A stretch of 64,000 nucleotides of DNA from Desulfobulbaceae bacterium UBA5611. GTDB lineage: Bacteria; Desulfobacterota; Desulfobulbia; Desulfobulbales; Desulfocapsaceae. The stretch is taken from the NCBI GenBank assembly GCA_002424635.1, contig DIKT01000010.1, positions 53,750 to 117,749 of the forward strand, written 5' to 3'. The notes beneath the pieces are model-generated. The model was not told the origin of the DNA. It saw only the letters and a program-made list of their open reading frames with translations, and ran no database searches. This document shows positions 24,766 through 33,216 of the stretch, piece by piece. The number at the start of each line of letters is the position of its first letter. The stretch's first letter is position 1. Position numbers and translations under genes: made by a program.

Positions 24766-25689
24766 ATGGCGGCAATAAATTGTCCAACTCCTGCGTCTTT
24801 ATCTGCATATATTCGGCAGCAGGAAATAAACAGCCGCCGCCGGCAGGCCCTTCTTCCCTCTCCCGAGACCATCCTTCGTTATGGAGCCATTGTCGGCTCT
24901 GTCATCCAGTGTCATGCCTCCATGGCCCGCACCATGGATCAAGCCCGCCACCATATCTCCGAACTGGAACAAACCGGCGGTTCCGTGGCCAGTGGCACCG
25001 TTATCCTGGCTGACACCCTGATCCGTTCCAAAGGCCGATTTGCTCGGACCTGGCATGCCCCGGCGGGTGGGCTGTGGGGCTGCCTGATCCTGGCCGACAC
25101 CTTTCTGCCCAGAGCCAGGACCATCTTGCCTCTTACCCTGGGCATTGCCTGCTGCGAGGCCGTGCGGGCTCTGGGTGCTGACCAAGCCTGTGTCCGCTGG
25201 GTCAATGATGTCCTGTTTGGCGGACAAAAGCTGGCCGGTTTTCTGGTGGAAAGTTTCCGTAATCCTCACCATGGTGAAGATTTTCATCTGCTTGGCTTTG
25301 GTATCAATATTAATAATAACTGTTTCCCGGATATCCTGGAAAATTCAGCCATTTCCCTCAGCCGGATCCTGGGCGGTCCGGTCAATCTTCATGACTTCAC
25401 CCTGTCTTTTCTGGCCAAAATGGCCTGGAATATTGGCCTCCTCGCTTACGCAGAGCAACAGGAACTCGAGCGTGGTAGTGACTGTAACGAAGAGAGTCAC
25501 CTGCTCATTGAGCAATGGAAAAAATTATCGGATACTGTGGGCCGCAGGGTTGTCTATGGTTATGATATCCAGCAGAAACCTCTGTATGAGGCAAGAGTGA
25601 TCGGCATCAGGCCGGATGGCGCGCTTGTCATGCAGCTGGCTGACGGCCATGAAATTATTGAACATAGCGGGGAATTGCAATATCTGTAA
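24766..25689 (+). CDS. birA: Biotin-protein ligase (BirA catalytic type, no N-terminal repressor HTH)
   Basis: A 307-residue protein with the BPL fold. GSVIQCHASMARTMDQAR fits the start of the catalytic domain. SGTVILADTLIRSKGRFART corresponds to the biotinyl-AMP loop, although the usual GRGRxGR is altered to SKGRFAR. VRWVNDVLFGGQKLAGFLVE gives the KWPNDV...KxxGxL active-site pair, and GFGININNN follows. A short C-terminal BPL_C barrel reads VVYGYDIQQ...GALVMQL. The N-terminal 60 residues are not a recognisable winged helix, so a repressor role is unlikely. It lies 91 bases after the biotinyl-like protein gene and is probably cotranscribed with it. Confidence 0.82.
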   Translation: MAAINCPTPASLSAYIRQQEINSRRRQALLPSPETILRYGAIVGSVIQCHASMARTMDQARHHISELEQTGGSVASGTVILADTLIRSKGRFARTWHAPAGGLWGCLILADTFLPRARTILPLTLGIACCEAVRALGADQACVRWVNDVLFGGQKLAGFLVESFRNPHHGEDFHLLGFGININNNCFPDILENSAISLSRILGGPVNLHDFTLSFLAKMAWNIGLLAYAEQQELERGSDCNEESHLLIEQWKKLSDTVGRRVVYGYDIQQKPLYEARVIGIRPDGALVMQLADGHEIIEHSGELQYL

Positions 25690-25701
25690 GACTTGTTAGC
25701 C

Positions 25702-26475
25702 TCAAGCCTGCCAGTGGCCATCGCTGAGAGTTTTCAATGAATAGATCTCGCGCTGCAGCAGATGGCGCCCGTATTGATACAACAGAGCAAGGGCCTCGTG
25801 CAGAGCGGGCCGCGATAAGTGAAGACGATGCAACCGGTCCAGAGGTTGATTTTGGGCTGACGCCAGAAATTTTATGGTCCCGCGGGAAAGTGGCATAATG
25901 GAGACCTGCCTTTGTCGCTGCTGACAACGGCTGCAAATAATACTGCCGGCTCTGCTTTCAAAGCCATAATCCTGAGCAGTATCCAAGGGCTGATTACATC
26001 GCAGACAGGAACTGAAATTAGGCCGGTAACCTATCTGTTCAAAAAATTTCAGTTGAAATAAGGCGAGAATGGTCATGGTCGGCCGCCTGGTCGCCAATGA
26101 CTCCAGAGTCCAAAGAAGAAGAGAAAACAAACCGTTATCACCCTCAAGATCCCGGGTGGAGACCAGTGTCAGTTCGCGGATAACGGTAGCCGCCATATAA
26201 AGAGGCATATTCTGACGCAGGCTGAGAAAACTCTCCAGTAATTCCGCCTCCACGATGAAAGCCATATTACTATTTCTGGCTTCGGTATAACGAAGAAAAA
26301 GAGAGCTGAACAGCTCCAATTTATTAACAAAACGTTTTTGACTTCGCTTTGCCCCCTTGGCCATCCCCGTCATCCGACCGATACCTTGGCAAACAAAAGT
26401 AACTATCAGATCTGATTCGCCATGATCACGGCAGTCAAGAACAATTGCAGCACACTCTTTACTTGACTCGGACAT
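25702..26475 (-). CDS. recO: DNA repair protein RecO
   Basis: A 257-residue RecO. The N-terminal OB fold reads IVLDCRDHGESDLIVTF with GMAKGAKRSQKRF, the helical core follows, and a four-cysteine zinc site is present (CLRCNQ...CSRCQQ). RecO anneals single strands and loads RecA in the RecFOR pathway. It is convergent with the biotin ligase gene (12-base gap) and lies downstream of the SurA-like gene on the same strand with about 100 bases between. Confidence 0.92.
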   Translation of the reverse strand: MSESSKECAAIVLDCRDHGESDLIVTFVCQGIGRMTGMAKGAKRSQKRFVNKLELFSSLFLRYTEARNSNMAFIVEAELLESFLSLRQNMPLYMAATVIRELTLVSTRDLEGDNGLFSLLLWTLESLATRRPTMTILALFQLKFFEQIGYRPNFSSCLRCNQPLDTAQDYGFESRAGSIICSRCQQRQRQVSIMPLSRGTIKFLASAQNQPLDRLHRLHLSRPALHEALALLYQYGRHLLQREIYSLKTLSDGHWQA

Positions 26476-26574
26476 AACTCGTAATGTTCAGCTGATAAAA
26501 CTTGGCCTAATCTTCCTTGAATAACAACCCAAGCTCGACTTTTAAAATTGTATGTTGAACGAAGGTGATCAGGG

Positions 26575-27597
26575 TCACATTTTTTTTATGTAGGCTGATT
26601 CTTTAATTTTTTTGACCCAGGAATCAAACTCCTCTTTTAATTTTATTTCATACAAAGTTTTTTTTATCTCTTCCTTGACCGCTTCATAAGGAGCCTGCAG
26701 GATAATCCCGCCTTCCTGGCTGGACAGCAGTTTAAAGAATTGATAGCCATCCGGTGTCTCCACAATCTGACTCACCTGGCCTGGGGCAAGAGCGACCACA
26801 GCAGTCCTCATATAGTCGGCCATCTCTTCTTTCTGGAAAGTGCCGATATTACCACCATCGACCGCCGAAGGCAGTTCTGAAAACTTTTTGGCCAGAGTGG
26901 CAAAATCCTGGCCGCTCTCCACCAGGCTATGGACCCGTTCCGCCTTGTTACGGGCTTCAAGTTTAGAGGCAGCATCAATCCTGGCGGGGTCTTGTGGATC
27001 TTTTTTCCAGACAAAGCCCATCTGCTGCAGGTAATAACCGCCTTGATCTACCTGTTTGGTGTAATGGGTATCATAATAATCAAGAATCATATCATCGGTA
27101 ATAACGATCTTTGAGCGCACTTCATAATTAAGAAGCTTGCTTTGCAGAATCTGATTCCTGAGATTATTGCGATATACTTCCTCGGTCATGCCCATGTTTT
27201 TAAGTTGCTCCCGAAATTCTTCGCGACTCATATTATTCGTGATGATCATCTGCTGAAAAGCGGCATCAAGTTCAGCCTCGGTAACTGCCACTTTTTGCCT
27301 TGCCGCTTCCTGAGCAATGAGTTTTTTATCGATCAGTCCATCAAGCACTTCTTCCCTGGCCCGGCCAAGGGCCGCTGACAGCTCGGCTGCCGGGGCCTGT
27401 TCCGTAATTTTCTGGAAAAAACCGCCACCCTCTTCATTAACTTCCGACATGGTAATAACATCGTCGTTCACCACCGCAACAACCCGATCAACCAACTCAG
27501 CACGGCTATTACCCGGCAGGGCAAGGTTGATGATAAATAAAATTACAGCTCCGAAAAAAAATAATAGACGTATATCAGCAACAGACAGGACTTTCAT
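26575..27597 (-). CDS. SurA-like periplasmic peptidyl-prolyl isomerase/chaperone
   Basis: A start at 27597 gives MKVLSVADIRLLFFFGAVIL, a signal peptide ending near NSRA; the frame opens 14 codons earlier. The mature N-terminus VDRVVAVVNDDVITMSEV is the SurA/PpiD hallmark. A helical chaperone segment follows (MSREEFREQLKNMGMTEEVY), then a parvulin domain (LVESGQDFATLAKKFSE, GGNIGTFQKEEM and APGQVSQIVETPDGYQFFKL). It assists outer-membrane protein folding. A second PPIase domain, present in E. coli SurA, is absent, as in many Desulfobacterota homologues of about 340 residues. Confidence 0.88.
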   Translation of the reverse strand: MKVLSVADIRLLFFFGAVILFIINLALPGNSRAELVDRVVAVVNDDVITMSEVNEEGGGFFQKITEQAPAAELSAALGRAREEVLDGLIDKKLIAQEAARQKVAVTEAELDAAFQQMIITNNMSREEFREQLKNMGMTEEVYRNNLRNQILQSKLLNYEVRSKIVITDDMILDYYDTHYTKQVDQGGYYLQQMGFVWKKDPQDPARIDAASKLEARNKAERVHSLVESGQDFATLAKKFSELPSAVDGGNIGTFQKEEMADYMRTAVVALAPGQVSQIVETPDGYQFFKLLSSQEGGIILQAPYEAVKEEIKKTLYEIKLKEEFDSWVKKIKESAYIKKM

Positions 27598-27853
27598 ATG
27601 GACACCTAAAAATTGGAGGACAGACACAAAACGCAGCAAAGGAACGAATAGAAAATTAATTTTCTTTTATGGTTCCTGACTCTTTTCAAGAGTTAATTGT
27701 ACCATAAAAATTATTTTGCAACACCAACAACTGTTAAAGGGAAGGCCAACCATTAATCTAGGATCCTGCTTTGTCAGTTGACTTTTTATATAAAGAATAT
27801 ATTTTGAGGATATATTTCGCAATTTACAAAAACCAATTACCTGGAGTCCATAA

Positions 27854-28354
27854 ATGAACATAATTGCCAAAAGCTTGGTCGGAAAAGTTGCCCAAATCAT
27901 GGTTCTGTCTTTGCTTTTTGCCATCAACTCAGCGCTGGCCGCCAAGATGCCGTCTTTTGTCCTCGCCAATGCTGTAGACGGTGCCTCTGTTAATAGTGCT
28001 GATTATAATGGTAAAACCCTGCTTGTCACATTTTTTGCCACCTGGTGCCCGCCCTGTATGCAAGAGGTTCCGACGCTGATAAAATTGCAGCAGCAGTTTG
28101 CTGAGAACAATTTTTCGGTGGTAGGATTATCAGTCGATGAAGGGGGAGCTGACGTGGTCGCTAAACTGATAAAAAAACGTGCCATCAACTATCCCGTTTT
28201 AATGGCGGATCCCACCACTGTCCAAAATTTCGGTGGCGTCGTCGGAATTCCCACATCCTTCCTGATCAACAAAGAAGGTAATGTTGTAAAAAAATATCCA
28301 GGCTATATTCCTCATTCCATTCTTGAAAAAGATATTAGCGGAATAATGAATTAG
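27854..28354 (+). CDS. TlpA/ResA-like exported thioredoxin-fold protein
   Basis: A 166-residue protein with a signal peptide (hydrophobic core MVLSLLFAINSALA, cleavage near ALAA) and a thioredoxin fold with redox motif FFATWCPPCMQEVP, the cis-proline loop GVVGIPTSFLI and LSVDEGG. Proteins of this type reduce disulfides outside the cytoplasm, often for cytochrome c maturation; a CcsA-type maturation gene is 2 kb downstream, which fits but does not prove that role. The membrane attachment could be via an uncleaved signal. Confidence 0.85.
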   Translation: MNIIAKSLVGKVAQIMVLSLLFAINSALAAKMPSFVLANAVDGASVNSADYNGKTLLVTFFATWCPPCMQEVPTLIKLQQQFAENNFSVVGLSVDEGGADVVAKLIKKRAINYPVLMADPTTVQNFGGVVGIPTSFLINKEGNVVKKYPGYIPHSILEKDISGIMN

Positions 28355-28479
28355 TATTCATTTTCTCAAGGTTTTCATTTGACATATACTGGCCTGATGA
28401 GTAAAATCAATCTGTAATATAAGCTTATTTACCCTGGATAAAATCCAGATTATATTAACTTTATGTATAGGAGAACAAA

Positions 28480-28725
28480 ATGAAAAAAGGAATCGTATCT
28501 GCACTTGTCGCTCTGTCATTCATGCTTTGCATCGCAGCGTCTTCTTTTGCAGCCGGCACTACCGGTGTGGTAAAAGCGGTAGAAGGCAACCAGGTAACTG
28601 TCACCATGGACGATGGCACCGAGGCCACTGCTGAAGGTACCGCCAACGTTGGTGATAAAGTTACTGTCAAAGACGGCAAGATTGCACCTGCCAAGAAGAA
28701 GAAAGCTGCCATCGAAGGTTGCTAA
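28480..28725 (+). CDS. Small exported protein of unknown function
   Basis: An 81-residue protein with a strong ribosome site (TAGGAGAACAAA before ATG) and a clear signal peptide (hydrophobic core FMLCIAASSFAAG, cleaved after FAA). The mature part of about 55 residues is a short beta-rich module, TTGVVKAVEGNQVTVTMDD and VGDKVTVKDGKI, ending in a lysine-rich stretch with a terminal cysteine (KKKKAAIEGC). The alternating pattern suggests a small barrel. It is a single-gene unit closed by a strong terminator, which suggests it may be abundant. I do not recognise a named family. Confidence 0.75.
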   Translation: MKKGIVSALVALSFMLCIAASSFAAGTTGVVKAVEGNQVTVTMDDGTEATAEGTANVGDKVTVKDGKIAPAKKKKAAIEGC

Positions 28726-28757
28726 TTGACATAAATTTTGTTTTTAGGTAGTTTGCA

Positions 28758-28795
28758 GGGGCTGATTGATGTACATTCGATCAGCCCCTTTTTTT
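28758..28795 (+). terminator. Intrinsic terminator of the small exported protein gene
   Basis: Stem GGGGCTGAT (28758-28766) pairs with ATCAGCCCC (28780-28788), followed directly by seven T (28789-28795). It lies 33 bases after the stop codon. Confidence 0.9.
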
Positions 28796-28878
28796 ATGAA
28801 AAGAGCTGAACAATGCCATCTATCTATAGTCAGTCTAAAAGTTTTTACGACTCATGAGAGTCTAATTGAATCAAAAAA

Positions 28879-29574
28879 ATGGATATTCGGACGTTACCTG
28901 CCCAGGAACGAGACATATACAATAAAATCAAAAACAGCTATCAGCTCACCTTTGATAAACTGAAGGTGGGAGGTAAGACCCTAAGGCTATTGAAAATAGC
29001 CGATATTGAAGAATTTCTGGCTGGTAAAGATCCCTTTGCTAATGTCTCGGAATTTCCTTTTTGGGTCAAACTGTGGGAGGCAGCTATGGTTCTATCCTAT
29101 GTCATGAGCAGCCTGCCAGAGCCAAAAGGTAAAAGGGTTCTTGAATTGGGTGCCGGCCTGGGTGCACCCGGTCTGGCCGCCGCCGCCGCCGGTTTCGATG
29201 TGACCATTTCTGACTATGAAGACATCATCATGGATTTTCAAAAGGTGAGCGCCGCGGCATCCGGTCTGCACGATATTAAATTCGCCCATATTGATTGGCT
29301 TAATCCGCCTGAACTGGCACCTTTTGATGTCCTGGCCGGCGCCGAGATCCTCTTCCGTGAAGAATTTTTTGCGCCCTTGCTTAATGTTTTCAACAAATAT
29401 CTGAAACCTGACGGTTTCATTTATCTGGCCCATGACGCCCGGCGCAAAAGTCTGCCCCTGTTTCTGGAGCAGGCCAAAAAGAACTTTGACATTACCCTTA
29501 ACAAACAGGTCATCAAGAAAGCCGATAAGACCATCACTATTATAGTGAATCGTCTGAGCCGCAAAAAAAAGTGA
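28879..29574 (+). CDS. Class I methyltransferase of the METTL16-fold/ETFB-lysine type
   Basis: A 231-residue protein. The SAM-binding motif is RVLELGAGLGAPGLAAAAAG, with an acidic second strand DVTISDYED and an active-site-like DVLAGAEILFRE. The upstream block SEFPFWVKLWEAAMVLSYV matches the Methyltransf_16 family, which includes nicotinamide and lysine methyltransferases acting on proteins such as ETFB. The substrate here is unknown. It is the first gene of a plus-strand series leading into siroheme and heme genes, 7 bases before the Met8-like gene, so it is probably cotranscribed with it. Confidence 0.8.
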   Translation: MDIRTLPAQERDIYNKIKNSYQLTFDKLKVGGKTLRLLKIADIEEFLAGKDPFANVSEFPFWVKLWEAAMVLSYVMSSLPEPKGKRVLELGAGLGAPGLAAAAAGFDVTISDYEDIIMDFQKVSAAASGLHDIKFAHIDWLNPPELAPFDVLAGAEILFREEFFAPLLNVFNKYLKPDGFIYLAHDARRKSLPLFLEQAKKNFDITLNKQVIKKADKTITIIVNRLSRKKK

Positions 29575-29581
29575 CCAATGA

Positions 29582-30253
29582 ATGGCTTTCTACCCCATCA
29601 ATCTTAATATCAGCGGCCAACTATGCGTGGTTATAGGTGGCGGCGCTGTGGCCCGCCGTAAAATCAACTCTCTATTATGCTGTGCGGCCACGATACGACT
29701 GATCAGCCCGGCAATCTGTGCCGGGCTCCAGCCATTAATAGATAATAAGCTGCTGGAATGGCGGCCCCGAGCTTATATGCCGGGAGATCTCCAGGGCGCA
29801 AGATTAGCCTTTGCCTTGACCGATCGCCCGGAGGTGCAAGCGCAGATAGAGAAGGAAGCCCAGGAGCATGGCATTCCGATAAATATTGGTGATAATCCCG
29901 CGGCCTGTACCTTTCAGACCGCCGCCACCGTCCGCCATGGTGACTTACTGATCTCGGTATCCACGGGCGGCAATAGTCCAGCCCTGGCGGCCGCTATCCG
30001 CAAAGAACTGGAATTGCATTATGGTCCGGAATATGGTGAGCTGGTTAAGCTGCTGGGTGAGGTTAGGATTCTTACCAAAGAACAACACTGGTCCCAGGAA
30101 CAAAATAAATTATTAGTTGAACAGATTCTTCAAACCAATATTCTTACTTTTCTTAAAAATAAAGATTGGCATCAGCTACAGGCTCAACTGATTGAGATTC
30201 TTCCACAGGACATGAATATTAATGATATAGTGCAGAAGGTACGAGGATTTTGA
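29582..30253 (+). CDS. Precorrin-2 dehydrogenase / sirohydrochlorin ferrochelatase (Met8/CysG-N type)
   Basis: A 223-residue protein: an NAD-binding Rossmann domain with CVVIGGGAVARRK, then FALTDRPEVQAQIEKEA and the conserved active-site region INIGDNPAACTFQTAATVRH (Asp in GDNP is the catalytic aspartate of the family) and LLISVSTGGNSPALAA. It oxidises precorrin-2 to sirohydrochlorin and may insert iron to give siroheme, the cofactor of sulfite reductases. In sulfate reducers siroheme is also the entry to the alternative heme route. ccsA/hemX and hemA lie directly downstream, giving a tetrapyrrole cluster. Confidence 0.88.
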   Translation: MAFYPINLNISGQLCVVIGGGAVARRKINSLLCCAATIRLISPAICAGLQPLIDNKLLEWRPRAYMPGDLQGARLAFALTDRPEVQAQIEKEAQEHGIPINIGDNPAACTFQTAATVRHGDLLISVSTGGNSPALAAAIRKELELHYGPEYGELVKLLGEVRILTKEQHWSQEQNKLLVEQILQTNILTFLKNKDWHQLQAQLIEILPQDMNINDIVQKVRGF

Positions 30254-30329
30254 TCTTGCGGCGTACTGCAGCATATTTGACCTATGGGATTATCTATGGC
30301 TTCCCAACCCTTTTAATCTGCGTATTATA

Positions 30330-31157
30330 ATGGAAGAAACAAGTTTTTTACTTTTTCAGTTGGTTCTGGCGGCAAGCGGCATGGCCCTGATCTTCTATGG
30401 CGTCTTTTTTGTCAAGCAGAAGGAAAAGATCAGGACCATCGCCAGATTTACCCTGCTGGCCTCTGGTATTCTGCAGACCATCTATATTGTGCTTCGTTAT
30501 CTGCAGGCCGGATACACACCAATCACCTCGCAGCATGAAACCATTGTTTTTTTCGCCTGGTCGGTTACCTGGGCCTATCTTTCTTTTCGCTGGCGCTATA
30601 CTGTCAAAAACTTCGGCACCTTCATCTCTCTGCTGATTGTTATTCTGCTGCTGATTGCCGCCCAGGCATCCAATACCATAAATACCTTGCCACCAGCCCT
30701 GCAAAGTTGGTGGCTACCGGTCCATGCCAGCATTTCCGTCATATCTTATGGTTTTCTGGCCTTGGGATTCTGCAGCGGGATCATGTATCTTCTGCAGGAG
30801 CGGGAACTGAAAAAAAAGAGATTCGGTTATTTCTTTACCCGCCTGCCTTCCCTTGATTCACTCGATCAATTAAACAGCCACTGTCTGGCTACCGGTTTCA
30901 TGCTGTTCACCCTTGGTATCATCACCGGCTCTATCTGGGCCAAACAGGCCTGGGGAACATATTGGCACTGGGATCCCAAAGAGACCTGGTCGCTGATCAC
31001 CTGGTTTCTTTATGCCGCCCAGATTCATCAGCGCTTTTCAGCCGGTTGGCGAGGAAAACGGGCCGCCGTCATGGCCGTTATCGGTTTTGCCGCTGTGCTC
31101 TTTACCCTCTGGGGAGTAACGTATCTGCTCGGGGGCGTGCATAGCTATGCCAAATGA
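30330..31157 (+). CDS. ccsA: CcsA/HemX-family cytochrome c assembly membrane protein
   Basis: A 275-residue membrane protein with about eight hydrophobic segments and the tryptophan-rich heme-handling loop WGTYWHWDPKETWSL near residue 210. Conserved histidines lie in SQHETIVFF (about 70) and PVHASISV (about 133). Such proteins present heme for cytochrome c synthesis (CcsA/CcmC group) or, as HemX, modulate HemA levels. The gene overlaps hemA by 11 bases, the arrangement seen for hemX-hemA, so either name could fit. No CcsB/ResB partner is in the window. Confidence 0.83.
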   Translation: MEETSFLLFQLVLAASGMALIFYGVFFVKQKEKIRTIARFTLLASGILQTIYIVLRYLQAGYTPITSQHETIVFFAWSVTWAYLSFRWRYTVKNFGTFISLLIVILLLIAAQASNTINTLPPALQSWWLPVHASISVISYGFLALGFCSGIMYLLQERELKKKRFGYFFTRLPSLDSLDQLNSHCLATGFMLFTLGIITGSIWAKQAWGTYWHWDPKETWSLITWFLYAAQIHQRFSAGWRGKRAAVMAVIGFAAVLFTLWGVTYLLGGVHSYAK

Positions 31158-32421
31158 TATTATTCTGTTATTTGGGGTCAACCATAAAACCACCCCGCTG
31201 GCCGTCCGTGAGAAATTGGCCGTTGGCAATGGTTACGAGGGTCCTTTGCAGGCCCTGCGCGACATTACCGGCTGCAAGGAATGTTATCTGCTCTCCACCT
31301 GTAACCGGGTGGAAATCGTGGTTATTGCTCAGTCAGATGCGCAGGTGGAAGACGATATCATCAAGCTGCTGTTTGGCGATTCCGTCGCCCCGGAACAACG
31401 TCAGGACTATCTTTATATCTACCGTAACCATGAGGCCGTCCATCATCTTTTTATGGTCTCGGCCAGCCTGGATTCCATGATTATAGGAGAAGCCCAGATT
31501 TTAGGGCAACTCAAAGAAGCCTATCGTCATGCGGCCGACCATAAGTTTACCGGACCGATCCTGAATAAACTGCTGCATAAATCCTTCTCGGTGGCCAAGC
31601 GGGTGCGAAGTGAGACCAGGATCGGCGCCTCAGCGGTCTCTATAAGCTATGCCGCAGTCGAGCTGGCCAAAAAAATCTTCGGCAATCTGCAGGACAAAAA
31701 TGTGCTTCTGGTCGGGGCCGGCGAGATGGCAGAGCTGGCCGCCGAGCATCTGGTCAGCCAGGGAGTCAGCAAGGTGGTGGTGGCCAACCGGACGCTGGCT
31801 CGGGCCATGGATCTGGCCAAACGTTTTAACGGCACCGCCGTTTCGCTCGACGAGCTTTTCTCGCAACTTGAACAGGCCGATATCGTGATCAGCTCCACCG
31901 GAGCCCCCAATATTATTCTGCATAAAAAAGATGTAAAACCAATCATGCGTATCCGGCGCAATGAACCTATCTTTTTTATCGATATTGCGGTGCCCAGGGA
32001 TCTGGACCCGGAATTAAATGATTTAGATAATGTCTATCTCTATGATATTGATGATCTGCAGAATGTAGTCGAGACCAACAAATCAGAGCGGGATAAAGAG
32101 GCGATCAAGGCCCGCCGGATTGTTGATGAAGAGGCTCTGAAATTTCAGAGCTGGCTGGAGAGCATGGCTGTTGTCCCCACCATTGCCGCCCTCCGAAAAA
32201 AAGCCGATGAGATCTGCCGGCTTGAACTGGAACGCACCATGTGCCGTCTGCAGCATCTTAGTCCCGATGACCAGAAAGCTATTGAAAAGATGGCCTTGGC
32301 TATCAGCTCCAAGCTTTTACACGACCCCGTCTCTTTCCTCAAAAATGAAAGCTGCAAAGAACAGCATGACGTCAAGGTGGAGATAATCCGTCTTGCCTTT
32401 GATCTGGTGGAAAAAAACTGA
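31147..32421 (+). CDS. hemA: Glutamyl-tRNA reductase
   Basis: A 424-residue HemA. The catalytic Cys52 is in LLSTCNRVEIV. The N-terminal NHKTTPLAVREKLA, MIIGEAQILGQLKEAY and KRVRSETRIGASAVSISYAA blocks are all present, followed by the NADPH-binding domain (VLLVGAGEMAELAAEHL) and the dimerisation helices ending KLLHDPVSFLKNE. It makes glutamate-1-semialdehyde from Glu-tRNA, the first committed step of tetrapyrrole synthesis. It overlaps ccsA upstream and its stop overlaps the next ORF by one base. A tRNA-Glu gene, which supplies the substrate, is also in this window at 14.5 kb. Confidence 0.97.
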   Translation: MPNDIILLFGVNHKTTPLAVREKLAVGNGYEGPLQALRDITGCKECYLLSTCNRVEIVVIAQSDAQVEDDIIKLLFGDSVAPEQRQDYLYIYRNHEAVHHLFMVSASLDSMIIGEAQILGQLKEAYRHAADHKFTGPILNKLLHKSFSVAKRVRSETRIGASAVSISYAAVELAKKIFGNLQDKNVLLVGAGEMAELAAEHLVSQGVSKVVVANRTLARAMDLAKRFNGTAVSLDELFSQLEQADIVISSTGAPNIILHKKDVKPIMRIRRNEPIFFIDIAVPRDLDPELNDLDNVYLYDIDDLQNVVETNKSERDKEAIKARRIVDEEALKFQSWLESMAVVPTIAALRKKADEICRLELERTMCRLQHLSPDDQKAIEKMALAISSKLLHDPVSFLKNESCKEQHDVKVEIIRLAFDLVEKN

Positions 32422-32972
32422 TGTCCGCGTCCCGCCCGGCAGTTCTGGAAGATGAATGGCTCATTGTCCGTCATTCCGGAGAATTACCCGAGATCGCCCT
32501 GCACTCAGCTCTTTATTCTCTGACGAATGATCCCCAGGGGCCGCGGTTGCAATTAACTTTGGAAGAAATAGAATATCTGCAGGATGCCGCCCTGGCCCGC
32601 TGCCAGGAGATTATCCTGCGTGATCTTTGCTATCAAAATCGCCATCTTTCTATTTATCGGGGTCTGCAACGGGCTATTTTTAACTGGCGCCGCTTCCTGG
32701 CCTTCTGTCAACGCCAGGAAACAGCCGTTTATCACTGTATTAAGTCCGGAACAACCCAATGCCGCTCCCTCCAGGGACGAATAATGAGCGACCGCCGCGC
32801 TACGGCCAGAGCTTTACTGCATTTATTACAGCAAAGCGGGCAATCCGGCCAGACAGACTCTATGTCCGTCATTTTCAACTGCACTTTGCAAGATTTCACC
32901 CGCTTTGCCCTTGAACTTGAAATTGCTGATAATCAGCTGCCTCCAGCTCTTCACCTGTTCTGCCGCCAATAA
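32421..32972 (+). CDS. Hypothetical protein coupled to hemA
   Basis: A 183-residue, mostly helical soluble protein whose ATG overlaps the hemA stop by one base. Visible features are an N-terminal segment DEWLIVRHSGELPEIALHSA and a central arginine-rich helix YRGLQRAIFNWRRFLAF with several cysteines. No domain is recognised. Tight coupling to hemA and the position before a tautomerase suggest only that it is made together with tetrapyrrole enzymes. Length and base composition match its neighbours, so it is likely a real gene. Confidence 0.65.
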   Translation: MSASRPAVLEDEWLIVRHSGELPEIALHSALYSLTNDPQGPRLQLTLEEIEYLQDAALARCQEIILRDLCYQNRHLSIYRGLQRAIFNWRRFLAFCQRQETAVYHCIKSGTTQCRSLQGRIMSDRRATARALLHLLQQSGQSGQTDSMSVIFNCTLQDFTRFALELEIADNQLPPALHLFCRQ

Positions 32973-33022
32973 GAACATCGAATCCACCAATATCAACCGA
33001 GCACACAAAAAAGGAGAAGAAA

Positions 33023-33211
33023 ATGCCATATGTGAATATCCGGGTTGCCGGCAAGTTAAGCAAGATCCAGAAAGAAGCCATCTGTCAGGGAGTAACTGAG
33101 GTTATTGTCAGAGAAACGGCCAAGCCAGCCGAATCCATCCTGATCTTTATCGATGAACTTGACCATGAAAATATAGCTAAAGGCGGCACCCTGCTCCAAG
33201 CTCCCAAATAA
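33023..33211 (+). CDS. 4-oxalocrotonate tautomerase-family protein
   Basis: A 62-residue protein. MPYVNIRVAG begins with the catalytic proline that becomes the N-terminus after methionine removal. KEAICQGVTEVIVRETAKPA and SILIFIDELDHENIAKGG fit the beta-alpha-beta tautomerase fold, and length matches the family (about 60-65). An AAAGGAG site precedes the ATG. The physiological substrate is unknown; such stand-alone members occur widely outside aromatic degradation pathways. It sits 5 bases before ligA. Confidence 0.88.
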   Translation: MPYVNIRVAGKLSKIQKEAICQGVTEVIVRETAKPAESILIFIDELDHENIAKGGTLLQAPK

Positions 33212-33216
33212 GACTG

